The position numbers were made by a program, and so were the translations under genes. From contig CAKQSV010000004.1 in assembly GCA_934273635.1 (NCBI GenBank), forward strand, positions 53,784-117,783: 64,000 nt of DNA, written 5' to 3'. Source of the DNA: an uncultured Alphaproteobacteria bacterium (lineage in GTDB: Bacteria > Pseudomonadota > Alphaproteobacteria > RF32 > CAG-239). Below are positions 1 to 7,515 of this stretch, piece after piece. Numbering within the stretch: position 1 is the first letter of the stretch; every line of letters starts with the position of its first letter. The notes below the pieces were generated by a model. It was not told the origin of the DNA. It saw only the letters and a list, made by a program, of their open reading frames with translations, and made no database searches.

Positions 1-292
1 TAAATCCGTTAAGGTGATACAGTTTAAGCAGTTCGGTTTGATCCGCGGTCAGTTCCGCCAACAAAAATCGGCGTTGTCGTTGCAGGTAAATCAATAATTT
101 TTGAGCGGCTCGCACGTTATGGCGTTTGTTTTTATATTCGTTCAGAGTAACGATGTTGTCACCGTGTAATCTTACCACTCCCTTGATTTGGTGGCGATCT
201 ACGAACACATAACAAACCTTCTCGGTCTCCGTGGGCTGAGGGATAAGGTTGCTGATGGTGCTAAAATCACGAGGCTGTGCCGGACGAATCAT
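1..292 (-). CDS. GNAT-like protein, 3' end cut by the window edge
   Basis: Ninety-seven codons are readable from an ATG at 292 to the edge. The N-terminus (MIRPAQPRDFSTI) is the usual opening of GNAT acetyltransferases, and the last visible residues (LLKLYHLNGF) resemble the conserved LYxxxGF segment of that fold. The middle is shorter than a standard GNAT domain and no clear acetyl-CoA P-loop is visible, so activity is uncertain. It starts 8 nt after the stop codon of the DotB-like ATPase, so the two are probably co-transcribed. Substrate cannot be predicted. Confidence 0.5.
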   Translation of the reverse strand, partial: MIRPAQPRDFSTISNLIPQPTETEKVCYVFVDRHQIKGVVRLHGDNIVTLNEYKNKRHNVRAAQKLLIYLQRQRRFLLAELTADQTELLKLYHLNGF

Positions 293-300
293 GGTTCGGA

Positions 301-1263
301 CTATACTTCCGGAAAGATGTTCATGCCACGGGACAGGCGGGTCATCTGCTGTTCAATCGAGGTGCCAAGGTTGAGTTTTCCGCCTTTGATGATACCGCGC
401 ACCTGGTCGCCCTTGGTGGTGTCGGGGTTGGTGAACAGGTAAGAAATCTGCGGTTTCTTTTTGCCCACGCCGACTAAGGTTTGGTGGATGACGCCCAACA
501 TACCGCGCGAGAACAGGTCAAAAGCCAAATCCTCGGACATGGCAAACGCGGCGGCGTATTTCACAACCGAGTTTATGGCGTCGGTCACGTTGTTGGCGTG
601 AATTGTGGCCAAAACCAGGTGTCCTGAGGTGGAGGCGCGCAAAACCTCGTTGGCGCATTCGGGGGTGCGAATCTCACCAACCATAATAAAACGCGGCTTA
701 GAACGCAATGCCGAGCGCAAAGAGGCGCCCCAGTCGCTGTTAATCGGGATGGTTTGTTTGCACAAGCCGAGACCGCCGGCGCGTGAGTGATAGACGCCGT
801 CAAGCGGCATTTCGGTCGGGTCTTCAATGGTGTAGGCAAATCCGCCTTCCATATTCAAATATTCTTTGAGCAGGCTGGAAATGGTGGTGGTTTTACCTGA
901 GCCGGTGGCTCCGCCCAACAAAATCAGACCGGCGGCGTTGGCTAAAGATAATAGATGTCTGGTTACCTCAATCGGGTAGCCGAGTGTTGAAAACGGGGGA
1001 ACGGATTTGGGCATTTTACGGGCGCAATACTGAATGCCGTATATGCTGACCGTGCGTTCAACACGGTATAAAATTTTGTCGTAAAGCACCGAATAACTGG
1101 TGTTTTTGCCATCGTAGGAAGATTCAACCAACTTGAAAAACGCATCAAAATCTTCGGGAGTGAAAATCTCTAAGCCGTTTGCGGTTTGGTTGTCGGGGAT
1201 GTAAGCGATTTTTTCGGGGGTGATGTAAATATCCGAAAAATAAACGTCATTAATTTTTACCAT
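301..1263 (-). CDS. DotB/PilT-type secretion ATPase
   Basis: A 320-residue hexameric AAA+ ATPase of the DotB/TraJ/PilT branch, which powers type IV secretion or pilus retraction from the cytoplasmic face. Motifs are in order: Walker A GGATGSGKT (117-125), Asp box YTIEDPTE (144-151), Walker B FIMVGEIR (192-199) and His box LVLATIHAN (216-224). The frame stays open upstream for another 106 codons, but that extension is low-complexity and basic; the protein homologous to the family starts at MVKINDVYF, so the ATG at 1263 is chosen. No other pilus gene lies beside it, which favours a DotB-like T4SS role over a pilus motor. The T4SS coupling protein 12 kb away may belong to the same machine (inference). 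Confidence 0.85.
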   Translation of the reverse strand: MVKINDVYFSDIYITPEKIAYIPDNQTANGLEIFTPEDFDAFFKLVESSYDGKNTSYSVLYDKILYRVERTVSIYGIQYCARKMPKSVPPFSTLGYPIEVTRHLLSLANAAGLILLGGATGSGKTTTISSLLKEYLNMEGGFAYTIEDPTEMPLDGVYHSRAGGLGLCKQTIPINSDWGASLRSALRSKPRFIMVGEIRTPECANEVLRASTSGHLVLATIHANNVTDAINSVVKYAAAFAMSEDLAFDLFSRGMLGVIHQTLVGVGKKKPQISYLFTNPDTTKGDQVRGIIKGGKLNLGTSIEQQMTRLSRGMNIFPEV

Positions 1264-1497
1264 GGTTGTTTTTGACCTTTGTTGTGCTGTTGTGAAACAT
1301 AATTTAGAACCATTATATAAGATATTTGTTAAAATTTTGCATAGATTGCGGGGAAGGGGAAAAATATTCTTTAAGCGGGTCGAAACGAGCGGAAAAGGAA
1401 ATATATTATTAAGGAAAAAGAGGCGCAACATCATTGTGTCACGCGGTGGAAATAGGGTATGGAATAGTTGTGGCAAAAGGTGAAAACGGAGGAGAAA

Positions 1498-1566
1498 ATG
1501 AGCGTTAAATATTGGATTGTGGTGGCGGTTTTGCTGTTTGCGATAATAATTTCGCTTTTTTTCTGA
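1498..1566 (+). CDS. Candidate 22-residue single-span membrane peptide
   Basis: A short frame beginning MSVKYWIVVAV and ending in FF is preceded by a strong Shine-Dalgarno (GGAGGAG, 4 nt before ATG). After the first five residues it is almost wholly hydrophobic, as expected for a single transmembrane helix. It ends 8 nt before the -35 box of the tRNA-fMet promoter. Small size limits certainty, but the ribosome binding site plus hydrophobic pattern are better than expected by chance. Function unknown. Confidence 0.45.
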   Translation: MSVKYWIVVAVLLFAIIISLFF

Positions 1567-1574
1567 ATAAGGGC

Positions 1575-1603
1575 TTGACAAACGATATAAAAAAGCGTAT
1601 GTA
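1575..1603 (+). promoter_or_regulatory. Promoter of tRNA-fMet
   Basis: TTGACA at 1575-1580 and TATGTA at 1598-1603 are separated by 17 nt, a housekeeping-sigma layout, and lie 26 nt before the mature tRNA 5' end. Confidence 0.75.
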
Positions 1604-1629
1604 TCTCTCGTGTTCGCGATGGATATTAT

Positions 1630-1706
<77 letters not shown>

Positions 1707-1711
1707 TTAAT

Positions 1712-1750
1712 AACAGTTAAGCCCCTCTTTGGAGGGGCTTAACTGTTTTA
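1712..1750 (+). terminator. Terminator after tRNA-fMet
   Basis: A perfect 16-bp inverted repeat (AACAGTTAAGCCCCTC and its complement) with a TTTG loop sits directly after the tRNA. The T-run is short, but the stem is long and G:C-rich in the middle. Confidence 0.85.
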
Positions 1751-1764
1751 AACGATTATGACTT

Positions 1765-1906
1765 GGATTTGAACCTACGAGAAAAGTAGGTTCACTACAA
1801 ACGAGAGGCGGGCGGAAGAACGCCGGTGAGGGCTGCAAAGACCGAACGAGCGCAGTGGAACGAGCATTGCGAAGCAATGTTGAGGACAAATCCTGCCCTC
1901 GCAACC
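1765..1906 (+). repeat. Degenerate copies of tRNA-fMet T-arm and 3' end
   Basis: At 1765-1780 there is a 16-nt perfect inverted copy of the tRNA T-arm (tRNA positions 1677-1692); it also folds back on a following GTAGGTTC. At 1887-1906 there is a direct copy of the tRNA 3' end, 19 of 20 bases identical to 1686-1705. Between them lie short palindromes (such as GCATTGC-GAA-GCAATG). A direct copy of a tRNA 3' end is the usual footprint of integration at a tRNA gene, and A+T-rich accessory genes start immediately beyond it. Confidence 0.7.
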
Positions 1907-1932
1907 GGAACCACTATATCCACACTTTTCAT
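1795..1932 (-). pseudogene. Truncated start of a membrane-cassette gene fused to tRNA-like DNA
   Basis: The first codons (ATGAAAA with GGAGTTGAAAT upstream) match the start of the intact 244-residue membrane protein gene nearby. After a few codons the frame runs into the duplicated tRNA 3' end and stops after 45 codons. The reading is best explained as a gene whose body was deleted or replaced at the tRNA-like junction. Confidence 0.55.
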
Positions 1933-2030
1933 ATTTCAACTCCTTACATAAGATTAAGAGTATACCGACATAATTTGTAGCCACACCATTGGAATAGGGA
2001 CAGACTACCCATATTGGAAATGAAAAATAT
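1927..2030. repeat. 104-bp direct repeat, copy 1 (copy 2 at 3621-3724)
   Basis: Same length as the copy at 3621-3724 with only about three mismatches clustered in one short patch. Read on the minus strand it covers the last residues of a small membrane protein (…LFQWCGYKLCRY…), the ribosome binding site and the ATG of the next gene. It is thus a repeated gene junction, consistent with cassette duplication followed by decay of copy 1. Confidence 0.85.
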
Positions 2031-2057
2031 ATCATCAGGAATATCAATAGTTGTCAT
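1944..2057 (-). pseudogene. Remnant (37 codons) of the 102-residue membrane protein
   Basis: Reads MTTIDIPDDIFF followed by the same C-terminal 25 or so residues as the intact gene at 3638-3946. A plausible GAGGAAG ribosome binding site lies 6 nt before the ATG, so the piece may still be translated, but most membrane helices present in the full copy are missing. It keeps the short spacing to the next (also truncated) gene. Confidence 0.55.
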
Positions 2058-2153
2058 AGTGTTCTTCCTCACAAAAGTTAAATAAATTTAAATTTCGAAA
2101 TTATACGAATTAGAATATTTGAAGGTGTAAATATTTAAGTCATATAATTTAAG

Positions 2154-2726
2154 TTAGGCCATAAATTGCTTTAACAAATCTTTTGAACTAAAGATGAAGT
2201 AATGAATTGCAGGATAGAAAAGGAGAAGAAGATGTCCTCCCCATAAAAATTTTTCATATTTTATTAATTTTTCTAATTTTCTTTCAAAAAAATCATTAGG
2301 AAGAAAAATATATATCAATAACCAAGCACTATATATTATAAGTAAAATAGCAGTAAATTTTGTTGTTATACTATAAAATAAATACTTTCCAGGAAAGACA
2401 TCCAATAAATTCAATAGAAATGCTCCTTGTTTTCCTCCAAATGCTAAAATGACAAGTAAAAATGTAATAATAAAAACAAGAACAAAAAGTGAAAAAATAT
2501 AAGTTGTAACTTTTTTGATGAATATTTCTTTGCTATATACTTGAGAAGTAATACCTAAAAGTATTCCACAAAAAATAAATATGCAAAAATAAACCAATTT
2601 ATTTTTCAAAATATATAAATAAATATGTACAAAAAAAGGAAATATAAAAATCATCAGAAGAAGAATATTTATTAAGCTCAGGTGTTTTTTATATATATTT
2701 ATTAATGTTTTTAATTTTTTTGTCAT
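2154..2726 (-). CDS. Multi-pass membrane protein of a paralogous cassette family
   Basis: A 190-residue, A+T-rich gene with five or so hydrophobic helices and basic loops (N-terminus MTKKLKTLINIYKK). The C-terminus, LLLFYPAIHYFIFSSKDLLKQFMA-like, has the same pattern as the C-terminus of the 244-residue protein next to it (…FFPAIL…LLKFILA), so the two appear to be distant paralogues. Its ATG overlaps the stop codon of an upstream orphan coding fragment (ATGA), implying translational coupling in the ancestral arrangement. No enzymatic motif is visible. Small co-translated membrane proteins behind variable partners are often immunity proteins, but that is only a guess here. Confidence 0.7.
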   Translation of the reverse strand: MTKKLKTLINIYKKHLSLINILLLMIFIFPFFVHIYLYILKNKLVYFCIFIFCGILLGITSQVYSKEIFIKKVTTYIFSLFVLVFIITFLLVILAFGGKQGAFLLNLLDVFPGKYLFYSITTKFTAILLIIYSAWLLIYIFLPNDFFERKLEKLIKYEKFLWGGHLLLLFYPAIHYFIFSSKDLLKQFMA

Positions 2727-2896
2727 TTATATATCTCCTTATATCCGCTTTTTGCATCCATGCTGCTAGCAAATTTCATCATCCCAAACATTGAAGACGC
2801 GGTAACCTCTATTGTCTTCATTCCTACAGGAATGCCATCTTCATATTTTACTAAACCATATCCGCTGTGTTTTCCTATTTGTGTTGCTCCATCAAG
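2723..2896 (-). pseudogene. Orphan 57-codon C-terminal fragment of an unknown protein
   Basis: An open frame starting right after an in-frame TAG and ending in a TGA that overlaps the start of the 190-residue gene. It has a soluble, mixed composition (GKHSGYGLVKYEDGIPVG…), quite unlike the membrane proteins around it, and no start codon before its middle. It begins within the final codons of the 244-residue gene, so the left part of its parent gene was lost at that junction. It looks like the C-terminal module of a larger protein once coupled to the 190-residue gene. Confidence 0.5.
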
Positions 2897-3626
2897 CTAA
2901 GATAAACTTTAATAAACATTGATTATTGAAGAAGAAAAATAATATTGCCGGAAAAAATATTATAAGTAAGACTGCAAAAAGTAATATCCCTGATGAAGTA
3001 AGCTTTTCATTTTTAATGAACAATAAATTGAAAGAATTACATATCATTACACAGAGTAGTAAAATACTCCAATGTAACAACTGGATAGATATTAATTTTA
3101 TACAAAGGCCACTAAGAATTAAATTTATGATATTAATTTTTTTATATGAAATTTTAGGTAATTCAACTAAATGGAAAGAAAATTTTTCTAAAATAAAATA
3201 TGTGCAATTTATTAGTGCGATTATGTTAACATAATATGTTGTACAAAAAACAAATAATAATGATATTAAATTAGTAATAACTATATCTTTGTGCATTGGA
3301 GAAAAAGCAACATACACTATTATTAGTGGAGAAAAAGCCAGTAATCCTATTGATATTGCATTGAAATATTGAATATACTTTCTTAGTAATTTTTTATCTG
3401 TAAAAAGAAATGCAATTAAACCTAAAAATAAACAACCTATCGCCGGTAACAAAACAACATAGAAAAAATAGACCTTACCAGAATAACTTACCGAGTTAAC
3501 TTTAACGGTATCAGTTTGAAGAATATTTATTGAATAGCATACAAGATAAAACATCCCTATAAAAAAAATTAAATTTTTTTTCATAAACATTAAAAATAAT
3601 TCTTTCTTTAGTTGCATATTTTTCAT
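2892..3626 (-). CDS. Multi-pass membrane protein, 244 residues
   Basis: Six or more hydrophobic segments in an A+T-rich gene; the start MKNMQLKKELF has a GGAG 7 nt upstream. It follows the 102-residue gene by 11 nt and so belongs to the same leftward operon. The C-terminal 25 residues resemble those of the 190-residue membrane protein downstream. No recognised family; not an obvious transporter (no ATPase or substrate-binding motifs). Confidence 0.7.
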   Translation of the reverse strand: MKNMQLKKELFLMFMKKNLIFFIGMFYLVCYSINILQTDTVKVNSVSYSGKVYFFYVVLLPAIGCLFLGLIAFLFTDKKLLRKYIQYFNAISIGLLAFSPLIIVYVAFSPMHKDIVITNLISLLFVFCTTYYVNIIALINCTYFILEKFSFHLVELPKISYKKINIINLILSGLCIKLISIQLLHWSILLLCVMICNSFNLLFIKNEKLTSSGILLFAVLLIIFFPAILFFFFNNQCLLKFILA

Positions 3627-3724
3627 ATTTCAACTCCTTACATAAGATTAAGAACATATCGACATAATTTGTAGCCACACCATTGGAATAGGGACAGACT
3701 ACCCATATTGGAAATGAAAAATAT
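3621..3724. repeat. 104-bp direct repeat, copy 2
   Basis: The intact counterpart of 1927-2030. It spans the 3' end of the 102-residue gene, the ribosome binding site and the first codons of the 244-residue gene. Confidence 0.85.
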
Positions 3725-3946
3725 CGCAATTAAAAAATAGATATATAAAATTATATTTACATATTTATTTCTGTATGAGAATAACCGCAAATTCATCGCA
3801 ACATAAAAGGTTACAGCAAGTGCCAACCGCAAAAATTTTAATAAAAAATAAGCTGAAGGAAAAATGGCCGAGATATCATACATAATAGCAATCATTATAC
3901 CAACAACTATTTCACCTGCAAAAAATAGATATAATTTTGAAATCAT
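3638..3946 (-). CDS. Small four-helix membrane protein, 102 residues
   Basis: Four hydrophobic stretches with the C-terminus YKLCRYVLNLM. Its ATG overlaps the TGA of the upstream 124-residue gene (ATGA), so both are co-translated. The 124-residue product has the same layout and a similar C-terminal pattern (IGIKLAQY…), suggesting tandem paralogues. A decayed copy of its 3' end lies at 1944-2057. No known family. Confidence 0.7.
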   Translation of the reverse strand: MISKLYLFFAGEIVVGIMIAIMYDISAIFPSAYFLLKFLRLALAVTFYVAMNLRLFSYRNKYVNIILYIYFLIAIFFISNMGSLSLFQWCGYKLCRYVLNLM

Positions 3947-4317
3947 AAACCTTGCACTCCATATCCCGTATTATATTGCGCTAATTTTATCCCTATTAAA
4001 AAAAACGGAGAATAACTGCCACCGACAAACTCGTAAGACAATAAAGACAGAGCATAAAATATAAAAAATCCTATTTTTATATTTTTAAGAGACGCTGAAT
4101 ATTTACTTGCTAACATTGTATACACATATTGATAACAATAGATTACATAGCAAATTGCAACTAAATTAATAAAATAAATTACAATACTAAAATACGTTAC
4201 ATAATGATGGGCAACAAAATTAATTGTCCAAAACATACTATACCCACAAATAACCTGCCCACAAAGTAAGGCTATTATTTTCAGCATAATCAGATATTTT
4301 TCATTTTCTATTTTCAT
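3943..4317 (-). CDS. Small four-helix membrane protein, 124 residues
   Basis: First gene of the A+T-rich membrane operon. MKIENEKYLIMLK opens a protein with four predicted membrane helices and short charged loops. The ribosome binding site is weak. It is linked by a 4-nt overlap to the 102-residue paralogue. Function unknown. Confidence 0.65.
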   Translation of the reverse strand: MKIENEKYLIMLKIIALLCGQVICGYSMFWTINFVAHHYVTYFSIVIYFINLVAICYVIYCYQYVYTMLASKYSASLKNIKIGFFIFYALSLLSYEFVGGSYSPFFLIGIKLAQYNTGYGVQGL

Positions 4318-4329
4318 AAATGATATCTT

Positions 4330-4443
4330 TCACAATTTTAGATTAATTAAAATTTCATCTATTTTGTCACTACGTAAACCGCATGATTGTAAATACGAAG
4401 ATAGCTCTATTTTTATCTGATTGGAATTAGTCGCTAAAGTCTT
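4330..4443 (-). other. In-frame 37-codon extension after the ankyrin gene stop
   Basis: Directly after the TAA that ends the ankyrin gene, the same frame stays open for 37 sense codons before TGA. The peptide (KTLATNSNQIKIEL…KIDEILINLKL) looks like an amphipathic helical C-terminus rather than noise. Either the gene has a recent premature stop or the stop is read through. No start codon or ribosome binding site serves the extension on its own. Confidence 0.4.
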
Positions 4444-5340
4444 TTATTCGGTTAATATGTCGTCAGAAAGAGTTACTCTCTGGATCTCAGCTGTAACTTC
4501 GTTATATAGTCCTCCATCTATGTTTCTAATGTTTGTGTCTGCTCCGGCCTTTATTAATAACTCTACTGTTTTTGTATTTCCGTTTCCAAAGGCATAGAAT
4601 AAAGCAGTATTTCCCATAGCATCTGTTGCATTTATATCTGCATTCTTTTTTATCAAATATTGCAACGGTTCTAGTGTTATATTTTCCGGATTTTGTGCGG
4701 CTAAATGTAGTGGTGACACTTTCATCCCAATTTCTTCATTTGCGTTAATTTGTGCTCCGCTATCTACTAAATATTTTATAATCTCTATAAAGTATGGTGC
4801 AAGATACTTAATTTTGGCAGTAAACCCATTTTGCATTGTAACTTTTATTTTTTCTATGTCTTCGGCGGTTATATCTTTACATGGCTTGGAAACGACTGTT
4901 GGAAAATTGCACTCTCCTTCCACTTGGGGCAAATCTTCCAATCTGGAATATATTTCTTGTTCCAAAAACTCTGTACTTCTTGGTAGAGAAACAGCCCAAT
5001 GCAATGCCGACATAGAATTTTTCGGACATGGAATTAAATTAACATCTGCACCTGAATTAATCAGTATTTTTATTTTTTCTAATGCTTGTAAAGGATGTTG
5101 CAGGGCATTTTGTCCGAGAGTAGTACTTTTTACCGCTGTATTTAATAATGTGTTACAGAGATATATCTTATTAACATCGTAGCCGCTATTAAGTAATTTT
5201 CTAACATCGTCAGGAGTTCCGTCCATAACAATTTCATGAGCTTTTTCGTCACTAATTGGGGAAGTTTTAGATTGCGCCATAACTAAACTGCTACTGCCAA
5301 AAACAGTTAATAAAATCCATAAGCCCATTATCTTTTTCAT
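4444..5340 (-). CDS. Secreted ankyrin-repeat protein
   Basis: 298 residues starting MKKIMGLWILL, a Sec signal peptide cleaved near SLVMAQS. The ATG at 5340 is preferred over one 12 nt upstream because GGAG lies 6 nt before it. Ankyrin repeats are visible in several places: ALHWAVSL near the middle, then SPLHLAAQ, and TALFYAFGNGN…VELLIKAGADTN near the C-terminus. Ankyrin arrays bind proteins; a periplasmic or exported location follows from the signal peptide. The frame continues after the stop codon, so the natural C-terminus may be longer. Confidence 0.85.
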   Translation of the reverse strand: MKKIMGLWILLTVFGSSSLVMAQSKTSPISDEKAHEIVMDGTPDDVRKLLNSGYDVNKIYLCNTLLNTAVKSTTLGQNALQHPLQALEKIKILINSGADVNLIPCPKNSMSALHWAVSLPRSTEFLEQEIYSRLEDLPQVEGECNFPTVVSKPCKDITAEDIEKIKVTMQNGFTAKIKYLAPYFIEIIKYLVDSGAQINANEEIGMKVSPLHLAAQNPENITLEPLQYLIKKNADINATDAMGNTALFYAFGNGNTKTVELLIKAGADTNIRNIDGGLYNEVTAEIQRVTLSDDILTE

Positions 5341-5381
5341 GCAAAACTCCATTTTTTACTTATGTTTACACAACAAAACCT

Positions 5382-5528
5382 TCACCGAATAAACAGTAAA
5401 GGTTTTGATAATTTACAACACAATGCATCCCGCAAAGGAGAACAAACTGAACAAAACACCGCAAACAATGTTTGATATAGACAGTCCTCAATAACAGCCA
5501 AATCAGGCCATTTTATATGGTAGTTCAT
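5382..5528 (-). CDS. Possible small protein, 48 residues
   Basis: Open frame with GGGAG 8 nt before ATG, located 41 nt upstream of the ankyrin gene on the same strand. The product is hydrophobic in the middle and has five cysteines. It resembles no family I know. Marginal call based on ribosome binding site and position. A short inverted repeat (AAACCTT…AAGGTTT) lies over its 3' end. Confidence 0.3.
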   Translation of the reverse strand: MNYHIKWPDLAVIEDCLYQTLFAVFCSVCSPLRDALCCKLSKPLLFIR

Positions 5529-5619
5529 TTCATTTACTCCCAAAGGGATTAATCTTCGTCTATTCTCTATTATTAAGTTTAATTATGCAAGTAAAAAATT
5601 TAATTTTTGTATCAAGAAA

Positions 5620-5653
5620 ACCCTGCGTTTTACGCGGGAGGGGTCTTTTTTTT
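5620..5653 (+). terminator. Weak hairpin with T-run
   Basis: ACCCTGCG and CGCGGGAGGGGT can pair imperfectly and are followed by eight T. No rightward gene precedes it, so it may end a short transcript or be a fortuitous hairpin between the ankyrin and Fe-S genes. Confidence 0.35.
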
Positions 5654-5677
5654 GTGCGGGTAAAATAGTAATAAAAG

Positions 5678-5706
5678 TTGACTTCCGCGCGATATGCTTT
5701 TATGGT
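5678..5706 (+). promoter_or_regulatory. Promoter of the Fe-S scaffold/GGGtGRT operon
   Basis: TTGACT (5678-5683) and TATGGT (5701-5706) are separated by exactly 17 nt and lie about 40 nt before the start codon. Confidence 0.65.
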
Positions 5707-5744
5707 TATGCCGATGTTTAATTTAAATAAAGGATGTAACTAAT

Positions 5745-6449
5745 ATGACTTGTAATCATCAATGTTCGCATGAAGTTGCACAGATGTGTCCGGTTGCCAA
5801 GGGCGCCGCTCATAAATGCGCTCCGATTCCTGAGGAGGGAAAGTGGGTTAAGGCTACCGAAATTAAAGATATTTCAGGCTTGACACACGGCTGTGGCTGC
5901 TGCGCTCCGCAACAAGGTACTTGCAAACTGACTTTGAACGTTAAAGAAGGCGTTATTCAAGAGGCTTTGGTTGAGACTATCGGCTGCTCGGGTATGACAC
6001 ACTCTGCCGCTATGGCCGCTGAAATTCTCCCCGGTAAAACTATTTTGGAAGCCGTCAACTCTGACTTGGTTTGCGATGCTATTAACGTTGCTATGCGCGA
6101 GTTGTTCTTGCAGATTATTTATGGTCGTACACAAACCGCGTTTTCTGAGGGTGGTCTGCCTATCGGCGCCGGTTTGGAAGATTTGGGTAAAGGCTTGCGC
6201 TCTCAGGTTGGTACCATGTTCTCAACAGCCGACAAAGGTCCGCGTTATTTGGAAATGGCCGAAGGCTATGTTTTGGAACAGGGCTTGGACGCCAACAACG
6301 AGATTATCGGTTACAAGTTTGTTCATGTCGGCAAAATGCTTGAAGCCATCCGCAACGGTGTAGAACCCAAAACCGCTTTTGAACAAAACGTTAAGACTTA
6401 TGGTCGTTTTGACGAAGCTGTTAAGAAAATTGACCCGAGAAAGGAGTAA
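5745..6449 (+). CDS. NifU/IscU-like iron-sulfur scaffold protein, GGGtGRT partner
   Basis: 234 residues, Cys-rich. The N-terminal 60 residues have Cys clusters (three Cys in the first 15 residues, then HGCGCC) followed by a NifU-N/IscU-like core with ETIGCSGMTHSAA and DLVCDAIN. Homologues are annotated as Fe-S cluster assembly scaffolds and occur next to GGGtGRT proteins, as here with a 5-nt gap. The extra N-terminal cysteines suggest an additional metal or cluster site. The 3' two-thirds (GKGLRSQVGTMFSTADKGPRYLEM) is outside the classic IscU fold. A cytoplasmic cluster-carrier role is inferred. Confidence 0.8.
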   Translation: MTCNHQCSHEVAQMCPVAKGAAHKCAPIPEEGKWVKATEIKDISGLTHGCGCCAPQQGTCKLTLNVKEGVIQEALVETIGCSGMTHSAAMAAEILPGKTILEAVNSDLVCDAINVAMRELFLQIIYGRTQTAFSEGGLPIGAGLEDLGKGLRSQVGTMFSTADKGPRYLEMAEGYVLEQGLDANNEIIGYKFVHVGKMLEAIRNGVEPKTAFEQNVKTYGRFDEAVKKIDPRKE

Positions 6450-6454
6450 GAACA

Positions 6455-7453
6455 ATGCAACAGTTTGAAGGTTATGAAAGAAGAATTGACAAAATTAACG
6501 GCGTTCTTGCTCAATACGGCTTGAAAGATTTGGATGAAGCCAAGGCTTTGTGCTTGTCTAAGGGTATTGATGTTGAAAAGCTGGTTAAAGGTATTCAGCC
6601 GATTGCGTTTGAAAACGCTGTTTGGGCTTATACTTTAGGCGCTGCCATTGCTATTAAGCAAGGTGCTAAAAACGCTGCCGAAGCCGCTGAAAAAATCGGT
6701 TTGGGTTTGCAGGCGTTCTGCATCCCCGGTTCGGTTGCCGATCAACGTAAGGTTGGTTTGGGACACGGTAATTTGGCCGCAATGTTGCTGAGAGAAGAAA
6801 CCAAATGTTTCTGCTTTTTGGCCGGTCACGAATCTTTTGCCGCTGCTGAGGGCGCTATCGGTATTGCCCGCTCTGCCAACAAAGTTCGCAAAGAGCCTTT
6901 GCGCGTGATTTTGAACGGTTTGGGTAAAGACGCCGCTTATATCATCTCTCGTATTAATGGTTTTACGTTTGTTGAGACCGAATATGACTACTATACCGGT
7001 GACTTGAAAATTGTTAAGGAAATTCCGTTTTCTAATGGTGATAAAGCGAAAGTTAAATGCTATGGCGCCGATGATGTTTCGGAAGGTGTTGCCATTATGA
7101 TTAAGGAAGGCGTTGATGTTTCGATTACCGGAAACTCTACCAACCCGACTCGTTTCCAACATCCGGTTGCCGGAACTTATAAGAAATGGGCTGTTGAAAA
7201 CGGTCGTAAATATTTCTCGGTTGCCTCCGGTGGTGGTACCGGTCGTACTTTGCACCCAGATAACGTTGCCGCCGGTCCGGCATCTTATGGTATGACTGAT
7301 ACCATGGGTCGTATGCACTCAGACGCTCAGTTTGCCGGCTCGTCTTCTGTTCCGGCTCACGTTGAGATGATGGGGTTAATCGGTATGGGTAACAACCCGA
7401 TGGTTGGCGCAACCGTTGCCGTTGCCGTGGCTGTGGAAGAGAAAACCCGCTAA
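6455..7453 (+). CDS. GGGtGRT family protein
   Basis: 332 residues containing the signature GGGTGRT at 259-265, which gives the family its name, and a C-terminal Gly/Pro-rich stretch (GMGNNPMVGATVAV). The biochemical role of the family is not established; the constant pairing with an Fe-S scaffold gene suggests a metal-cofactor function. The upstream gene ends 5 nt before, and a strong terminator follows, so this is a compact two-gene operon. Codon use matches the chromosomal core. Confidence 0.88.
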   Translation: MQQFEGYERRIDKINGVLAQYGLKDLDEAKALCLSKGIDVEKLVKGIQPIAFENAVWAYTLGAAIAIKQGAKNAAEAAEKIGLGLQAFCIPGSVADQRKVGLGHGNLAAMLLREETKCFCFLAGHESFAAAEGAIGIARSANKVRKEPLRVILNGLGKDAAYIISRINGFTFVETEYDYYTGDLKIVKEIPFSNGDKAKVKCYGADDVSEGVAIMIKEGVDVSITGNSTNPTRFQHPVAGTYKKWAVENGRKYFSVASGGGTGRTLHPDNVAAGPASYGMTDTMGRMHSDAQFAGSSSVPAHVEMMGLIGMGNNPMVGATVAVAVAVEEKTR

Positions 7454-7477
7454 GGCTTAAGCGGATTGCTTAAACAA

Positions 7478-7515
7478 AAAGAGCTTGTATGTTGTTGATA
7501 CAGGCTCTTTTTTTT
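7478..7515 (+). terminator. Terminator of the GGGtGRT operon
   Basis: AAAGAGC-TTGTAT pairs with ATACAGGCTCTTT around a 7-nt loop, followed by eight T. Confidence 0.9.

Noticed and set aside
301..1581. Full 426-codon version of the DotB-like gene
   Set aside because: The first 106 codons are low-complexity and not homologous to the family; ATG at 1263 gives the normal length.
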